From positions 1-64,000 of the forward strand of contig WION01000238.1 in NCBI GenBank assembly GCA_015039365.1: a stretch of DNA of 64,000 bases. Direction: 5' to 3'. Made by a program: the position numbers and the translations under genes. Every line of letters begins with the position of its first letter. Position 1 is the stretch's first letter. This DNA comes from Amanita rubescens. Its lineage: Eukaryota > Basidiomycota > Agaricomycetes > Agaricales > Amanitaceae. The notes under the pieces are model-generated. The model was not told the origin of the DNA. It saw only the letters and a program-made list of their open reading frames with translations, and ran no database searches. Of this stretch, positions 33,816-44,874 are shown one piece after another.

Positions 33816-35335
33816 ATGCGTCGCAAACGACATGTCAAAGAAAAGTCTGTACAATCTTTCACGCACGCAGTAGCCACCCGGATGGACACTACCAGCAACG
33901 CTCATTCCTCTCCCCTGGGAACTGAGTCTCACGTAGCTCCGAAAGTACAGGATGCAACAGGATATAATGGCCTCGTTACTACCGAATCTCGTTGTAGCTC
34001 GTCTGCTGATGCCTTGCCTAAACTTCCCAATAATCTCCCTTTCGACATCCTCAACATTATCTTTATCCTTGCCTTACCCAATGACGAAGATTTCATAAAG
34101 GGGCAGCGTCTTTTCACGCCAGAGTTGACGAATCCACTCACATTTTGTGGAGTATGCTCTTTGTGGCGGTCATCTGCTCTGACCACTCCCCAACTGTGGA
34201 AGCGAGTATTTGTCTACGTCCCAGTCGGCATATTGAGAGCGGAGGCGATGTCCAAAGCAATCGACCTTGTTCCATGGATCAAGCGCTCTGCCTCTCTGCC
34301 TCTCACGTTATTCCTTTCGTATGGTCTCAGCACGTCTCTGGACGAGACAGGGCCCGCGGCTCCCGTCGTAGAGGTTCTCAACCGATATGGTACCCGATGG
34401 GAAACGCTGTACCTTCAATATGCAGGCGCTCGCTCGTCTAATTACGCGGCTGAGTGTCGCTCACGATTGTTTAGCTTCACTGGGTGGAGTTCTTTGCAAC
34501 AGATATACTGCCTCCGCAGATATAGCGGGCCGCTCGGGAGCGCAACTATTCCATGGTCGCAACTAACACATCTCGACATTCTGGGATGCACGTCTTATCA
34601 GCATGCAATGGACATTATCAAGGGATGTCAGAAACTTTTATGGCTGTCGATTTATATAAATCAGTTTCCCCAAGCGTTAACACCTCCTGTCATTTTACGC
34701 AACTTGTCCTTCTTATCTCTTGCATTGGAGAATATCTCGGCGCTGATGAGTTCAATTTCTTTACCATCCCTCCAGGAAATGTCTGTACACGCGACGGGCG
34801 CGCTTCAACCCACCCATCTTGAATCACTCTTCTCCATTTTTTCACAAAATCCGCCTGTACTCTCGAAAAGTTGGCGATTACTGGACGATACTGCATACCA
34901 ACAGACCTTATGAATGTCCTGGCCCACAGCTCCTGTCATTTTCTCACTTCGTTAACCATCATTGATAATTGGTTTCATGATCATGCCTCGGTTAGCGACG
35001 AAGTCCTGCGAAGGCTTACTTTATCCCAGAATGACGCAGTCTGCACTCGTTTAAAGTCCTTGACGCTTGAACGTTGTATAGGAAGTTCTTTCTTGTCGCT
35101 ACTGAACATGGTGAAGTCCCGGATCGGTTCTGGCGCTGGCCAGCTGCCAGATGAACTGCTTCAGAGCCTCCATTTGCAGATCAAGAATGTCGATGGAGAA
35201 GATGAACAACTGGACGAAATCATCAAAGGGTGCGGAATGGAGTATACCAGTCGAAAGAAATCCCCTACCGCTTACACTTTTGGCTTACAGAGGCGGGGCT
35301 TTGTGCAGCGTCTCCCAACAAATCTTGAAGGCTGA
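33816..35335 (+). pseudogene. F-box protein, tandem copy 1, one frameshift
   Basis: The F-box near residues 70-130 reads LPFDILNIIFILALPNDEDF ... CGVCSLWRSSALTTPQLWKR, the usual Skp1-binding helical motif of basidiomycete F-box proteins. Leucine-rich-repeat-like sequence follows. The first frame ends at 34913. Homology to copies 2 and 3 continues in another frame from about 34850 (KSACTLEKL-type, then MNVLAHSSCHFLTSLTIIDN) to the stop at 35335. One base has been lost close to the A-run at 34846-34849. Without it the protein would be about 500 residues, like copy 3. This is either a young pseudogene or a homopolymer base-call error. Confidence 0.82.
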
Positions 35336-35720
35336 GAATCAAAGAAACGACCAATTCACATTACACTCCCGCCCAAGGTTATGATATTTAATGTGATTCC
35401 CCGATTGCTGATGACCGGCGGTAACGCTGGTGAAAACACTATTCTTTGACGACTGAACGGGATAGCACCTCAAACAATATCGACCATACCGCTAGCACTG
35501 TACCATAGATACAACATCATGCCCGTAATCCTCTGTAGAGTCATCTGTGTGACGTGTGACCGTGACAGCATCGCCTCTAATGCACCCACGAAGACGTGAG
35601 GCTGAGGAAGCTTCCACTAACACGGTAGGCACTTAAAGTCAGAGAGATGCTCTGATCCAGCCTTACTCTAACTAGGGAATTCAAGCTCGACTTCGCTCGC
35701 ACTCTGTCCAGTTACAAAAT

Positions 35721-37073
35721 GTGGTAGCGCAACGCACAAAACGTACCTGCTCACACGCCAACGACATAGTCAAACCGCCTGTTCATACTCTCCCTCCAGA
35801 GGTCCTTAACATTATCTTCACTCTTGCCTTACCCAGCAACCAGCAACTTATCCCGGGGACTCCCAGACCTAGATTGACGAATCCACTCCCACTCTGTGCT
35901 GTATGCTCATTGTGGCGTTCTCTGGCTCTGGCCACTCCTCAACTGTGGAAACGGATATTTGTCCATATTCCATTCAACATATCTAGAGCGCAGGCCGAGT
36001 TAAAAGCGATCGATCTTGTCCCATGGATCAAGCGCTCCGGATCATTGCCTCTAACGCTGTTCATCTCATACGATGATAACATGCCTCTGGATGAGACGGG
36101 ACCTGTGGCTTCCATTGCACAGGTTCTCAACCATTATGCTGCTAGATGGGAAACTCTGTATTTACAATATCCGGATCAAAACATGCACAGAATAGGATCG
36201 GACTCTTCACGACTATTTCGTATTATTGAATGGAGTTCTTTGCAACAAGTATACTGGTTTCGTACGCACACCAATCCATTGGCACAGGAGCGCAAAATCA
36301 TTCCATGGGCGCAGCTCACACATCTCGAAATTCATTGCAGTATCTCTTTTTCGCATGCGGTGAGCATTTTCAAAGGATGCCAAAAGCTTTTGTGGCTATC
36401 AATTTCGATCGAATCATGGTCTTTCGAAGCGCTCGCATCTCCAGTTACTTTACACGACTTGTCTGTCATGCATCTTACGACGGCCAATCTCTCGGCAGTT
36501 GTGCAGTTGATTTCTTTGCCCTCCATTCGCGAGATATCGGTACAGAGGATGGCGCGTAGACCATCTGACCTTAAATCACTTCTTTGTTTTCTCACACGGT
36601 CTTCCTGTACCCTCAATAAATTGAAGATTTATGGACCACCCTTCGCTCCGGGCGAGCTGGTTCACATTCTAGCACACGGGTCCTGCAATTCACTCATTTC
36701 TCTGATCATCAGTGATTATAGGCCATCTACTCAAGCATCGGCTGATGGTAAAGTACTTCAGAGACTTACTCTACACCAGAATGACTCGTTGTGCACCCAT
36801 CTAAAATACTTGGTGCTCGACTGCCAAGGCTCACTCCCGACCCTACTGAACATGGTGGAGTCTCGAATCGGTTCCGATTCTTGCCAGCTGCCAGATGGAC
36901 TACTTCAGCACCTCCGCCTACGGATCTTGAATTTCCATGACGAGGAAGAACTAGACGAAGTTATAAAAAGGAGCGGAATGGAATATGTCGTTGTTCCAGA
37001 GAAATCTATCAATATTTATACGGTTACACTACGGAGATGTAGGTTGATGGTCGCCTATTCTGCCCAAGCTTGA
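35721..37073 (+). CDS. F-box protein, tandem copy 2, start uncertain
   Basis: An open frame of 450 codons: F-box LPPEVLNIIFTLALPSNQQL ... CAVCSLWRSLALATPQLWKR, then LRR-like repeats (LTHLEIHCSISFSHAVSIFK, LPSIREISVQ) and the same C-terminal motif ELDEVIKRSGMEYV as its neighbours. No ATG lies in frame near the start; the nearby ATG at 35719 is in another frame and meets TAG at once. The 5' part may be encoded by an unrecognised upstream exon or the start may be lost. F-box proteins select substrates for SCF ubiquitin ligases; the target is unknown. Confidence 0.78.
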   Translation: MVAQRTKRTCSHANDIVKPPVHTLPPEVLNIIFTLALPSNQQLIPGTPRPRLTNPLPLCAVCSLWRSLALATPQLWKRIFVHIPFNISRAQAELKAIDLVPWIKRSGSLPLTLFISYDDNMPLDETGPVASIAQVLNHYAARWETLYLQYPDQNMHRIGSDSSRLFRIIEWSSLQQVYWFRTHTNPLAQERKIIPWAQLTHLEIHCSISFSHAVSIFKGCQKLLWLSISIESWSFEALASPVTLHDLSVMHLTTANLSAVVQLISLPSIREISVQRMARRPSDLKSLLCFLTRSSCTLNKLKIYGPPFAPGELVHILAHGSCNSLISLIISDYRPSTQASADGKVLQRLTLHQNDSLCTHLKYLVLDCQGSLPTLLNMVESRIGSDSCQLPDGLLQHLRLRILNFHDEEELDEVIKRSGMEYVVVPEKSINIYTVTLRRCRLMVAYSAQA

Positions 37074-38279
37074 TGACTCATGATTTCGCTCAGATGCAAG
37101 GAGAGCGCAAAACATCATAAATTAACTTATCCCGTGATTTCGTTTGGTATTTCATGTACTCCTTTTTAGTCCCCATGCGGTTAGATGCACATCAATGCCT
37201 CATGATGCGGAGTAAGGCAGGGGCCAGCATCTTCGCTTCGCTCATTACGCCGGGCGCTTCGATAACATGGGACCCTGCTGCGGCAGCGTGGTCACATGCA
37301 CATGCGTTAGTTGCACCTTTGTTATGGATTCACCACACCCTCCGGCTAGTTGCGTCATTCGTTATTATTCTTCAGACTCAGTGCACCCTGGACCCTCCCA
37401 GACCCATCAGCGCTATTACGCATGGTTACGATCATTCGTGATCAAGAGATTGATCCTGAGAGTTTCGCACAGGAAACTTGGAGACAATACTCTGTCGATG
37501 TGATGAGTAAAGGATATATCCTAACGCCAACGCAAATACCAGCTGCGGGAACGTCGAAGTTTCCGGCAATCCTGGGGTTTTGGCAAAAACCTTAGACTGG
37601 GCTTCAGCAAAACCATAGGTCAGTCGATGTTGGAATTCAGCAGGATTTCATGAGGGCCAGATACCGTTGGGTGGTTTGAATGTATTTCCCTTAGTGCTGG
37701 AGGTGAATGTTGAGTTTTTACTCAAATTCCGATGTGAGCGCTGGCCCAGTGGCGTAGGATTCCCAGACGAACAAAAATAGATTGACGCCCAACCTTACCC
37801 AAAAAGTTAAAACGCTTTGAAGTGGCAGTCTCGCAAGCCTGATATTCAAACCCAGCATTACTTGAACTGAGAATAAAAAGAAATGTATCGGAAACACGAT
37901 CTATCGAACGGTCGCAATTCGATGACAATGCGGAATTCATGAAGCCGCTCCCGTTACACGTCTCGCATCTTGCCTCGTTGTCTCTTGCCCGGTCCGTTCC
38001 ACTGCTTGACAAAACTCCAGCACTGCCTCCTTTGTCAGGCCGTCTGCGGCTTCTAGTACCTCATTCCACATATAACGAGTTCTTGACGCATAAGGAGGCT
38101 GTGGATTGTAATTTGGCTGTTTACATCTAGTCAGCATCGATCAGGTGCCTCCACAATAGATGTTTAGAACTCCGATCATCAGTACCTTAATTCAACCTTC
38201 TACTTCGTGAAAACAATGCCCCGAAAACTACATAAAGGGTCCGCACAACCTTTCATGAGAGTCATAAGCACCCGGAAAG
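37074..38279. other. intergenic between F-box copies 2 and 3
   Basis: A frame at 37420-37595 (ending TSKFPAILGFWQKP-stop) has coding-like composition but no recognisable family. Near 37767-37783 the string AAAAATAGATTGACGC also occurs at 49515, a mark of the dispersed repeat described below. Otherwise nothing recognised. Confidence 0.4.
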
Positions 38280-39755
38280 ATGTCCCAAGCTACTACGCCC
38301 GCTCTGTCCCCTCTGGAACTCGACGTCGCGTGCACCGATCAAGTACAGCATGTGCCAGGATACGCCAACGACCTCATTAGCGAACCTCGTGCTGGTGGCT
38401 CACCCGCTAATACTTTTCCCGGACCATCTCGTTGTGACCTCCCTTTCGAACTCCTCAGTGGCATCTTCATCCTTGCCTTATCGAACGACGAGGATTTTAC
38501 CAAGGGTCGCGCTCGTTCAGTGCCACCGTTGACTCCGAAGCCGTTCACATTCTGTGCAATATGCTCATGGTGGCGGTCAGTGGCTCTGGCCACTCCTCAA
38601 CTGTGGAAGAGAGTGTTCGTCCGCGTCGCACCGGGAATATCGGGAGCAGAGGCCAAGTCAAAAGCAACTGACCTTGTTTCATGGGTCGAGCGCTCCGCGT
38701 CTCTACCTTTAACGCTTTTCCTCTCGTATGGTGTCAACACATCTTTGAACGAGGAACGAGTGGCGCCCATTGCAGAGGCTCTAAACCGATATGCTGCTCG
38801 ATGGGAGAAACTGTACCTTCGATATGGAGGCCCTCGCTGGCCTGACCCTGCGGCTGAGCGCAAGTCACGATTATTTGACATCGTTGGGTGGAGTTCCTTG
38901 CGACGAATATATAGCTTCCGCAAAGACAGCGGGCCGCACGGAAATGATACTATCCCATGGGCGCAGCTCACGCATCTCAAAATTCACGCGTATTTGTCTT
39001 ATCGACAGGCAATGGACATTCTAAAGGGATGCCAGAAACTTGAACGGCTGTCAATCCGCGTCGATCCACTTCGACCATTCGAAACGCTTACGTCTCCCAT
39101 TGTCCTATATAATTTGTCCTTCATCTCTCTTACGGGAGACCATATTTCAGATGTCATGCGGTCGATTCGTTTGCCGTCCCTGAAGAAGATGCATATACAC
39201 TCAATGTGGTGGCGAAGACCAACTGACCCCACTTCGCTCCTCGATTTCTTCTCAAGATCCGAATGCATTCTTGACACGCTCGAGATCACTGGATCTCCCC
39301 ACTCGCAAGACCTCATCGCTGTCCTAGCCCACGAGTCTTGTGCATCGCTCACTTCGCTGTCTATCACTATTTCTTATTTCGAGCATTATGCCTCGATTAC
39401 CGACGAAGTACTACAGAGACTTACCTTAGGCAAGGACGATTCGCTTTGTACCAATTTGAAATTCTTGACACTCCGACGTTGCATACGAGGTTCATTCTCG
39501 GCAGTACTCGACATGGTGGAATCTCGAATCAGTTCTTGTGCTAGCCAGTTGCAAGACGAGCTACTCGAGTACCTCCACTTGCAAATCAAGGATACCGATG
39601 GAGAAGAAGAAAAGCTGGATGGAATTATCGAAAGGAGCGGGATGGAGTACACTGGCGATCGAGAGAAAGATACTCACTATTACTCGGTTTCATTGCAGAG
39701 GCAGGGCGCCGAGCCGTATCTTCCAGCTGATCTTGACGATATTCTTGATATTTAG
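38280..39755 (+). CDS. F-box protein, tandem copy 3
   Basis: Single-exon gene of 491 codons with a clear ATG (MSQATTPALSPLELDV). The F-box is at about residues 55-120 (LPFELLSGIFILALSNDEDF ... CAICSWWRSVALATPQLWKR), followed by leucine-rich repeat-like segments (LTHLKIHAYLSYRQAMDILK, LKFLTLRRC) and the shared C-terminal EKLDGIIERSGMEYT motif. Closest to copy 1 in the N-terminal half. It is the only one of the three with an undisturbed frame and start. Predicted SCF substrate receptor; target unknown. Confidence 0.87.
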   Translation: MSQATTPALSPLELDVACTDQVQHVPGYANDLISEPRAGGSPANTFPGPSRCDLPFELLSGIFILALSNDEDFTKGRARSVPPLTPKPFTFCAICSWWRSVALATPQLWKRVFVRVAPGISGAEAKSKATDLVSWVERSASLPLTLFLSYGVNTSLNEERVAPIAEALNRYAARWEKLYLRYGGPRWPDPAAERKSRLFDIVGWSSLRRIYSFRKDSGPHGNDTIPWAQLTHLKIHAYLSYRQAMDILKGCQKLERLSIRVDPLRPFETLTSPIVLYNLSFISLTGDHISDVMRSIRLPSLKKMHIHSMWWRRPTDPTSLLDFFSRSECILDTLEITGSPHSQDLIAVLAHESCASLTSLSITISYFEHYASITDEVLQRLTLGKDDSLCTNLKFLTLRRCIRGSFSAVLDMVESRISSCASQLQDELLEYLHLQIKDTDGEEEKLDGIIERSGMEYTGDREKDTHYYSVSLQRQGAEPYLPADLDDILDI

Positions 39756-39932
39756 GAAACGGCATCGTTGCATTACGTATCCCACGACATTTAGTACTGC
39801 GTTTTTTCATTTATTCCCGATTGTTCAAACATAGTTAATATAACGTAGAAGCACTATTCTGGAATCAAGATAGCACTTGTTAAACATTTTAAACCCGTAT
39901 CGATTGGAAAGCTATGTGCTGTCGTCCGGCTC

Positions 39933-39940
39933 TATATAAG
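39933..39940 (+). promoter_or_regulatory. TATA box
   Basis: TATATAAG, 33 bp before the ATG at 39973. If used, the leader would be very short, so the following small frame is either leaderless or not the true gene. Confidence 0.45.
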
Positions 39941-39972
39941 GGAAAGTCAACATTGTTTGAACAGAACATTCC

Positions 39973-40164
39973 ATGGTCTTAACTCGCAATTACAGAGCAT
40001 GGCGCAGCCCAGCCCAAAAAGGTCGTATGCTTGCAGTGCCCTCTCGCACGACGATGAGCCGACCAAGCCATCCGACTTGGGACATCGACCCGCAGGATTT
40101 GTTCAGTTCTGTGCCATTTTTCTTAGGAAAAGTGGACGAAGTCGGTCTCGGCAACCACTTCTGA
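39973..40164 (+). CDS. small open frame, 63 codons, uncertain
   Basis: Starts MVLTRNYRAWRSPAQKGRM and ends GKVDEVGLGNHF. No homology recognised. The only support is the TATA box just upstream and the single clean ATG frame. It could be chance. Confidence 0.25.
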   Translation: MVLTRNYRAWRSPAQKGRMLAVPSRTTMSRPSHPTWDIDPQDLFSSVPFFLGKVDEVGLGNHF

Positions 40165-40504
40165 TATTCGCTGGAAGACGTCGATGGGTGGTATCCCAAA
40201 GCGGGTTTGCAGAGCGCTCAAATAATCAGAGCAGGATCTAGTTGATAAGACTTCACGCGCAGGATTAGGGTTTTTTTCGTGCAGAAGGAGACTTTTGGGA
40301 GCCGGGACGGTGGAAATGGCATCTGTGCTGTTCAGCGTTTGCAGTTCCTAATGACCGATATATGTAATGTGCAGAATTTATGTTGCATGTCCGGGCCATG
40401 GTTGCCCTACCAGGGAGATCATGGTGGTGGTCAGCATCGTGTTGCAAGGGAACCGAGCGGTGATAAAAATAGTTTCCGAATCCGACAACTGATAAAAATA
40501 GATT

Positions 40505-40809
40505 CATCAGGAAAACGAGCTTTTCATTTTGCACCCTTTTGCGAATTTTGCGGCTTTTGAGTACTTTTGCAAAAAATTTTGTGCAGTTCTGCACAATTTA
40601 GTCTATTCTAGACACCTGAAAAAGGACACAAAAGGATAGGGGGGCATGGCTTTTTCTGGCTTTTTCTGCTTTTGCGACATTTTGCAGACTTTTTCCAATT
40701 TTTATGGTCATAAAATGAGGTAAAAGAGGTAAAAGCAGAAAAAGGCGGAAAAAGGCAGAAAAAGCCATGTTGCAAAAGGACGCAAAATGAAAAGCACGTT
40801 TTCCTGATG
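40505..40809. mobile_element. foldback MITE-like element, 305 bp
   Basis: The ends CATCAGGAAAACGAGCTTTT and the reverse complement of the right end (CATCAGGAAAACGTGCTTTT) match over about 40 bp with few differences. Inside, a second inverted pair (CATGGCTTTTTCTG near 40646 and CAGAAAAAGCCATG near 40757) makes the element almost wholly palindromic. It lies between AAAAATAGATT and TTGACGCG. The unfilled sequence AAAAATAGATTGACGCG is present at 49515, so TT was probably duplicated on insertion. It codes for nothing. Confidence 0.8.
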
Positions 40810-41317
40810 TTGACGCGACTGTCGCATGCCGAGTACATGGATTTCGATTCAGACTCTGATATCTCTGCAGGATCAAGACTACGCTGCGAAAGGAAAAGGG
40901 ACAGGCGAAACTGAGCGGGGAAATAGAAAGGGCAAGGCGGAGGGAAATGGGCGCCGAGTGGCTCAACAGGTCTTGATTCGGTGTTTGGCAACTGTATGCA
41001 TGGGAAGCGTCGTATACACGGCCTTGGGATATGGTCCAAGAGGACGAAGCGGGTAGTTTGCAGACATCGGTCGAAGAGCTGTTGGCGACGTATACGTACA
41101 CGACAATCAGTCGCACTTGAAGGCCTTAAAACTAACTTAAGAGGACTCGGTACGCGGACTATTGGCTCCAGCCCCAGCCGTGCTTCGTACCATCATGGCA
41201 TCAGGCATCTCATTCTACTCCTGAGTCTTTCGGCGTGGATGATGGATAGGGACATGCGACCGACCTGGCCCGACTCGACCCCATGCTACGGTACGCGCGG
41301 GAGTTTATCACAGTGGT

Positions 41318-41647
41318 TTGATCTCGGGCCAGATGGGCATCGTAGGGACTCTGAGATCGGGGCTTGGCGAAGAGATCGGGGAGATGTCACCAATGCGAGT
41401 CCTAGTTACTCATTCGATAAATGCACTGGAAATAGTACTCATTCTCGAAGACGTTCTCAGCGCCATCACCGAACGACATAAACTCGAACCGGTAGGCGAA
41501 CCAAGTCTGCAAAATGCCATAGAGAGCACAATGAGGTCCATACACGAATCCCGTTACTGGGCAGTGGGCTCAGCTATCGGGATTGAACATCTTCAAGCGA
41601 ATTTATACTATTCGTCAGACGGACGTAAGTTGATACATTTGTTATAA
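41318..41647 (+). CDS. possible gene fragment within the repeat region
   Basis: A frame of about 100 codons with coding-like helical sequence (LVTHSINALEIVLILEDVLS, AIESTMRSIHESRYWAVGSA). No family recognised. It is absent from the second copy of the dispersed repeat, so it may be captured or inserted gene sequence. Confidence 0.3.
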   Translation: MISGQMGIVGTLRSGLGEEIGEMSPMRVLVTHSINALEIVLILEDVLSAITERHKLEPVGEPSLQNAIESTMRSIHESRYWAVGSAIGIEHLQANLYYSSDGRKLIHLL

Positions 41648-42098
41648 AGTTCATTGTGTCCTGCCAGAGGGGCCTATCACAAGCCGGTTGCAGGCATTGT
41701 GGATTTGAGATTGAATTGGGTATGGATCCTGGGTGGACACGGTTAGAAAGTAGCCGGGTATTATTCACGATACATAAGTCACATGCAAGAGGACCGCTTC
41801 TGCATAGTCATGCCAAACGATAGTGACTTTCATTAAATCTTGAAGCTATCCTTAAACTGGCCTCATCTGCGATGTTCCTTCCATTCTATTCAAATCTGGG
41901 GTCTTAAGTTTAGGGTGAGAACTTAACTCCTTCCTGGAGACGACGACTGAATTTGGCACACGCGATGTGAAGATAGGTATCCGACAGTATGGACAATCGA
42001 GGTGTCTTGGGTCCTCTTCTACTACTTGAAAGAACGCAAACATGTCGGATTAATGCCACGCAGAGTCGAGGAACATACGCCCATCGAAACCTCCCATA

Positions 42099-42537
42099 AT
42101 GCCTCGTCCTACGAGCTCCCTTCTTGGTGATGGTGCTGCAAAGATAGAAGTGCCATCCGGTTGGTTCACTAGCATCACTCCTGTAAGTGCTTGCTGCCCC
42201 CACGATTAAGTACTAAGTCAGCCTCGTTTTTAAGGTGTCGCGCCGGTCGTATGCTCAAGTCTGCCGCGTTCGATATGAGGTGCAAGGTGCAAGCAACACC
42301 CATTATTTCGCTAGTCCGTTTGGTCGCTCAGATCAGACTATGACGGATTCTATTACTGGCTCGACAACTTTCACGATATCTCCCCAATTCGATGCCTTTA
42401 ATATCGATTTGACGTTCTTTTACTCCAAGGATAATACTGCCAGTGGAAAGATGATCGAGGAACACTTCGCAAAGAGCAGCCAGCTCTTCCTGGTCCCTGT
42501 TCGTCATCGCATTTACATATTGTTTTCTCTTGGATAA
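42099..42537 (+). CDS. small beta-rich protein, paralogue A
   Basis: The start MPRPTSSLLGDGAAKIEVPS and GWFTSITP, then an intron (GTAAGTGC...TTTTTAAG, about 42181-42234), then VSRRSYAQVCRVRYEVQGAS and a beta-rich domain (HYFASPFGRS, DLTFFYSKDNTAS). It shares the framework x-VP-x-GW-Y/F-x-SI-x-x-VSR ... FYYSK with paralogues B and C at 45.2-46.0 and 46.7-47.2 kb. The family is unknown to me. The open frame ends at TAA 42535-42537. However, VPV at the end lies on a GTTCG donor-like sequence, so splicing into the downstream oxidase gene is possible. No signal peptide. Confidence 0.6.
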
Positions 42538-42553
42538 CGAATCCTGATACTAG

Positions 42554-44874
42554 ATTTCCCGGCCAACTTCAAGCCCCAAAGCTATCCGTGACTATGTCAC
42601 TTATCTTGTGAGCGATTTTCCACATTCACCGTTTACCCTTCTTTTATGTTCTATATATTCTAGATCTTTGTCGAGGACGCTACATCTCCCTCCACTAAGT
42701 TACAAACATCAAACCATTACCGCGACGTGTGCGTGCTCTTTGATCGTCTTTTACTAAAGGCTAAGCTCACAATCAACACAGCGTGGCCACTATCCATGTG
42801 GTCGAAGATGAGATTCCACTCACTCCAGGAAAGGCGTTGTTTCAAAGCTCCTTCAAGGCTATTGGCGATTTCCAATTCAGTTTGGGCATTTCCGACCAAG
42901 AATTGGTTCCTGGATCCCCGTATACCCCGCCTCCCCCTTATGCAAGCCTTCCCGTGTGCATCATTGGTGCTGGTGCTGCTGGACTATATGCGGCAATCAT
43001 CCTGGACTACCTCGGCATCAAGTACGACATTCTAGAGGCATCCGGTCGACATGGTGGTCGACTGTATACACATCAATTCAACAAGCTGGATGGCCCATAT
43101 CAGTATTTCGTAGGTTATTCATTATTAGGTCTTACCCGTGACATCTAACGTTGAACAGGATGCTGGTGCCATGCGTTACCCAGAAATCGACATGATGAAG
43201 CGTACTTTCGATCTGATCCGTAATAGGCTCAAGATCGGCGACAAATTACGACCTGTCATCATGTCCAATCCGAATACTTTCCTGCACTTCAATGGGCACA
43301 GAACGACGAAGAACCAGTACAATGCAGCCACTACCGACACTTTTAAAGTTGGCGCTACGGCTGATAACAAAGACGGTTATATCCGTGAACCCTATCTCAG
43401 CAAAGGCCATAAGGCGTTATATGAAGAGGCTATCGGGCCCTTCCTGCAGCTCTTCGTTAACGATTCATTTCCGACCGCATTTGAAAAGCTGATGGAATAC
43501 GACAGATATTCTGTTAGAGACTACATGACTACACATTTAGGTTACCCCAACTCTGTCGTTAGATGGATCGAGACCATGGAATGGCGCACCGGGTGGTTTG
43601 ACTCGTCTCTTACTGAGATCGTCCTTGCGTCCCTTGCCTTTAACGATCCCAGAGACAAGAGTGAAGGCAAAGAGACCGCATGGTATTGTTTCGAGTTCGT
43701 GCTATCATTTCTTGCCCAACTTGAGTATAATCCATTTTTCACAGCGGTGGCTCTCGAGTCTTGTCCGACGCCCTTCTCGCCGCGGTCTCTACCAAACCAG
43801 AGTATTACAAACGCGTGACCGCTATCAAAGAAATTAAGGGAGAGGAGTATTGCATATCGGTCACAGTTGATGGCCGAGACGATCCCCGCCTCACCAACAA
43901 TTATACAGTCGAGAGAAAATATTCCAACGTCATTTCTACACTACCCCTTTCTGTCCTTCGTACTCTGGATCTCGACAATATCGAGCTTTCCGTTGGTCAA
44001 AGAAATGCCCTCCGCGAGCTGCTCTATTCACCATCTATCAAAGTCGGGATTCAATTCAAGGCCGCATGGTGGGAGAAGCTTGGAATTGTTGGCGGTCAGT
44101 CGCACACTGATCGGCCTGTACGATCTGTCGTCTACCCCTCGTATGGTCCGGGCATCGGAGGCGAAAAGAGCAACGTTCTAATTGCGAGCTACAATGGATC
44201 GCAAGACTCTCAGCGTCTCGGCGCACTCATGAAAGGCTCTTCCAGTGCCGAAGAAAAGATGCTCCTCAATCTCGTCATGAACGATCTGGCTGTCGTCCAC
44301 GGGGTTTCCATCGACGAAATATGGGATCAGTATGTTGATTATCACGCTTGGGACTGGTATTCGTCCAGCCTTTCGCTCGGTAAGCTCTAGAAGCCCATTG
44401 CATAGTATGCTTCTTCATTCCCTCCTTATTCTAGGTGCTTTCGCTTGGTTTGGACCGGGTATGAACCAGAATTTTCGTATTCTCTTTTCCCTTTCTGACG
44501 CAGATCATTCAGGCCAATTCAAAGACATATATCCGCACATTACGATGCCCGCATCTGCTCATCAACGCCTGTTCTTCGCTGGAGATGCTACTAGTGCTGC
44601 CCATGGGTACGTAATTCCTCTATCAGCACCCTAGAACATGCTCCTCATCCAAATTTGCAGCTGGGTCACAGGATCGTTGAACAGTGCTTGGCGATGTGTG
44701 CGCTCAATGTTGGTTGCTCACCCGGAACTCAACCCTAGCCCGAACGAAGACATCTTGAAGAAGTTCACTGATGAATGGGGGTCGTCGGAGGAATGGGATG
44801 ATCGGGTCCTCGAGAAGCATGTCTATGTCGGTAGGATCTTGACAGAGAAACGGCACGCTCAGCCTTCATTGTAA
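42554..44874 (+). CDS. flavin amine oxidase, L-amino-acid-oxidase-like
   Basis: FAD-dependent oxidase expected to deaminate an amino acid or amine and release H2O2 and ammonia. Exons encode an N-terminal helix (KAIRDYVTYL, then IFVEDATSPSTKLQTSNHYR), VVATIHVVEDEIPLTPGKAL, the dinucleotide-binding motif VCIIGAGAAGLYAA with the following acidic EASGRHGGRLY, then AGAMRYPEIDMMKRTF, FDGGSRVLSDALL, SNVISTLPLSVLR, and the C-terminal FAD motif RLFFAGDATSAAHG followed by WVTGSLNSAW. It stops after EKRHAQPSL at 44874. At least six introns, all plausible. No signal peptide or peroxisomal SKL tail seen. The first exon is uncertain: no suitable ATG was found for the frame starting at 42554, so the true start may lie upstream, possibly in paralogue A. 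Frames otherwise intact. Confidence 0.85.

Larger units (their letters stand above)
40300..41800. repeat. dispersed repeat, copy 1 (pair with 49397-51340)
   Basis: Ordered blocks shared with 49.4-51.3 kb in the same orientation: GGCATCTGTG.CGTT.AGCGTTTG (about 40320), GGGAGATCATGGTGGTGG (about 40412), AAAAATAGATT (40494), GTTTGGCAAC.GTAT.CATGGGAA (about 40984), CTTGAAGGCC.TAAAACTAAC (about 41118), and GGGCTCAGCTAT plus TGAATTGGGTATGG with GATACATAAGTCACA (41560-41785). No transposase frame and no terminal repeats were found, so the element type is unknown. Confidence 0.6.

Noticed and set aside
37154..37595. Three overlapping frames of 78-95 codons as a gene between F-box copies
   Set aside because: No motif, no consistent splice plan and no paralogue in the window; left as intergenic with a note.
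40265..41116. Long minus-strand open frames (109-172 codons) around the MITE
   Set aside because: They run through the palindromic, A/T-rich MITE and low-complexity flanks; composition is Phe/Ser/Leu-rich from T-tracts and no motif is seen.
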